The translations under genes and the position numbers were made by a program. Below, piece by piece: positions 35,281 through 36,221 of a DNA stretch of 36,221 nt. This stretch comes from Gallionellaceae bacterium (GTDB taxonomy: Bacteria > Pseudomonadota > Gammaproteobacteria > Burkholderiales > Gallionellaceae). A model generated the notes under the pieces. It was not told the DNA's origin and did no database searches. It saw only the letters and a program-made list of their open reading frames with translations. The stretch lies in NCBI GenBank assembly GCA_004297065.1, contig SCUU01000096.1, positions 1 through 36,221 on the forward strand, in the 5' to 3' direction. Every line of letters starts with the position of its first letter. The stretch's first letter is position 1.

Positions 35281-36084
35281 TTGCAAGACCTACTTCACCA
35301 CCCCGCCGTACAAGCCGGACTCATCCCCTTCCTCGTAGCATTGGTGACCGCAGAGCTTTTCCTGCGCCTGCGCTTGAGCGGTTTGGCCGTCATCGCCGGT
35401 TTCGCCGCCACGGTCTATCTCGCCAGCGATTTCGGCTTCGAGCCGCTCACTCAAGCGCACAAAATCGTCTGGCTCGGCATCGCCGCAGCCGCACTCGCCA
35501 TCCCGCTCACGCTGCTGACATGGGCTCATTGGCGCATGCTCCTCACGGCACTTACCAGTAGCGCAACTCTTTGGGTGATGTGGGATGGCCTGCAACAACA
35601 CACCCCCGCCGATGCGATGCTGCAAGGCGCGGGCGGCGCACTCTATGTGGGCTGGCTGGTGTTCTGGTTCGACGGACTGCGCGATAAACCCGTGGCTGCG
35701 GGCAGTGCCGGGATCGCGCTGGGCTTGGGTGCGGGCATCACGACACTGCTCATCACCGCATCGCTACTGGCTCAATTCAGCCTTGCCGTGGGCGCGGCTT
35801 CTGCGGCTTATCTGGCCTTGCAGATCGTCTCCAACGGCAGCCTTCCGTGCGGACGCAGCTTCACATTGCCTTTGTCTGTCATCGCCGGACTGGCGAGCTG
35901 CATCGCCATATTCGATGCGCACCAGCCTTGGTACATCCTGCCGGTCTTGGGATTGATCCCCATCGCCGCGCTTATTCCCGCCCCAGAAAAATGGGGCGTG
36001 CGGCTGCGCTCGCTGACTCTGTCATCGGCCACACTCTCCTGCGCCGCCGGTGCGGCTTATCTGACATGGCATCCACTGTTCTAG
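35281..36084 (+). CDS. Inner membrane protein of unknown function
   Basis: I do not recognise the family. From the TTG at 35281 the product has 267 residues, almost all hydrophobic, with about eight or nine predicted membrane helices separated by short charged turns (RLRLSG, HWRM, DGLRDKP, PEKWGVRLRS). No catalytic motif or soluble domain is visible. The start is decided by AGGAG 6 bases before the TTG at 35281; an upstream TTG at 35257 has no ribosome site. It is divergent from htpX and stands alone, followed by a hairpin. A small transporter or membrane-stress protein is possible but unsupported. Confidence 0.75.
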   Translation: MQDLLHHPAVQAGLIPFLVALVTAELFLRLRLSGLAVIAGFAATVYLASDFGFEPLTQAHKIVWLGIAAAALAIPLTLLTWAHWRMLLTALTSSATLWVMWDGLQQHTPADAMLQGAGGALYVGWLVFWFDGLRDKPVAAGSAGIALGLGAGITTLLITASLLAQFSLAVGAASAAYLALQIVSNGSLPCGRSFTLPLSVIAGLASCIAIFDAHQPWYILPVLGLIPIAALIPAPEKWGVRLRSLTLSSATLSCAAGAAYLTWHPLF

Positions 36085-36103
36085 CCAGACTCAGATAACA
36101 AAA

Positions 36104-36124
36104 GGGCAAGCCTGCGGCCTGCCC
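36104..36124. terminator. Hairpin between convergent genes
   Basis: GGGCA-a-GCC, loop TGC, GGC-c-TGCCC form an 8-pair stem with one mismatch, 19 bases after the membrane protein stop and 26 bases beyond the stop of the convergent partial gene. AACAAAA precedes it, which would be a U-rich tail for the minus transcript. Confidence 0.5.
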
Positions 36125-36150
36125 CCAATCGTCCGGTACCGCCATCGTTT

Positions 36151-36221
36151 TTACTCCCCCGCGATCTCTTTCAAGAAGTCGATGACGTTGTTGGCGAGAG
36201 TCTCCCCGGCATACTCCGACT
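36151..36221 (-). CDS. C-terminal end of an unknown protein (partial)
   Basis: The minus strand is open from the window edge to a TAA at 36151-36153 and ends with SEYAGETLANNVIDFLKEIA then GE. The amphipathic helix looks like real protein, and the position with a convergent terminator supports a gene end. Only 22 complete codons are visible, so no family can be named. Confidence 0.5.
   Translation of the reverse strand, partial: SEYAGETLANNVIDFLKEIAGE

Overview
The window looks like a chromosomal segment of a betaproteobacterium, most likely Nitrosomonadales and plausibly Gallionellaceae. The evidence is a complete system I cytochrome c maturation operon, the order lon-hupB-tRNA-ppiD, a Cupriavidus-type NAD-reducing hydrogenase (hoxFUYHW) and short palindromic repeats between genes. 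The family assignment is inference. Almost all of the sequence is coding, and no phage, insertion sequence with transposase, CRISPR array or rRNA is visible.

Layout. From 121 to 7507 (minus strand) lies ccmABCDEFGHI, which builds and attaches haem to periplasmic c-type cytochromes. It is interrupted at two junctions (ccmC/ccmD and ccmG/ccmH) by copies of one structured repeat family. From 7731 to 15982 (minus) is a protein quality-control block: tig, clpP, clpX, lon, hupB, tRNA-Val, tRNA-Asp and ppiD. From 16276 to 20317 (minus) are glycogen genes glgP and glgA. From 20416 to 24027 (minus) a PatZ-like protein acetyltransferase lies 9 bases upstream of a lysine-deacetylase-family gene. From 24105 to 29247 (minus) is hoxFUYHW. 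From 29603 (plus) phosphoketolase xfp and acetate kinase ackA run divergently from hoxF. They are followed by an omptin-like outer membrane protein, htpX (minus), an unknown inner membrane protein (plus), and the last codons of an unknown gene.

How the genes fit together. Glycogen phosphorylase, phosphoketolase and acetate kinase form a route from stored glucan to acetyl phosphate, acetate and ATP. The Hox enzyme exchanges electrons between NAD(H) and H2. Acetyl phosphate and acetyl-CoA are the donors for lysine acetylation, so an acetyltransferase plus deacetylase pair between the hydrogenase and the glycogen genes suggests acetylation control of this fermentative or H2 metabolism (inference). 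The stress proteases share a signal: lon and htpX each have a sigma-32-like promoter with the same 14-base spacer.

Main oddities: (1) a repeat family with variable but base-paired stems inside the ccm operon, where both insertions keep open frames that bridge the broken translational coupling; (2) a 78-base palindromic element inserted in frame in xfp, adding about 26 residues; (3) an apparent AUU start for glgP; (4) a structured, U-tailed RNA element between glgA and tig; (5) an omptin-fold protein without a recognisable catalytic Asp-x-His.
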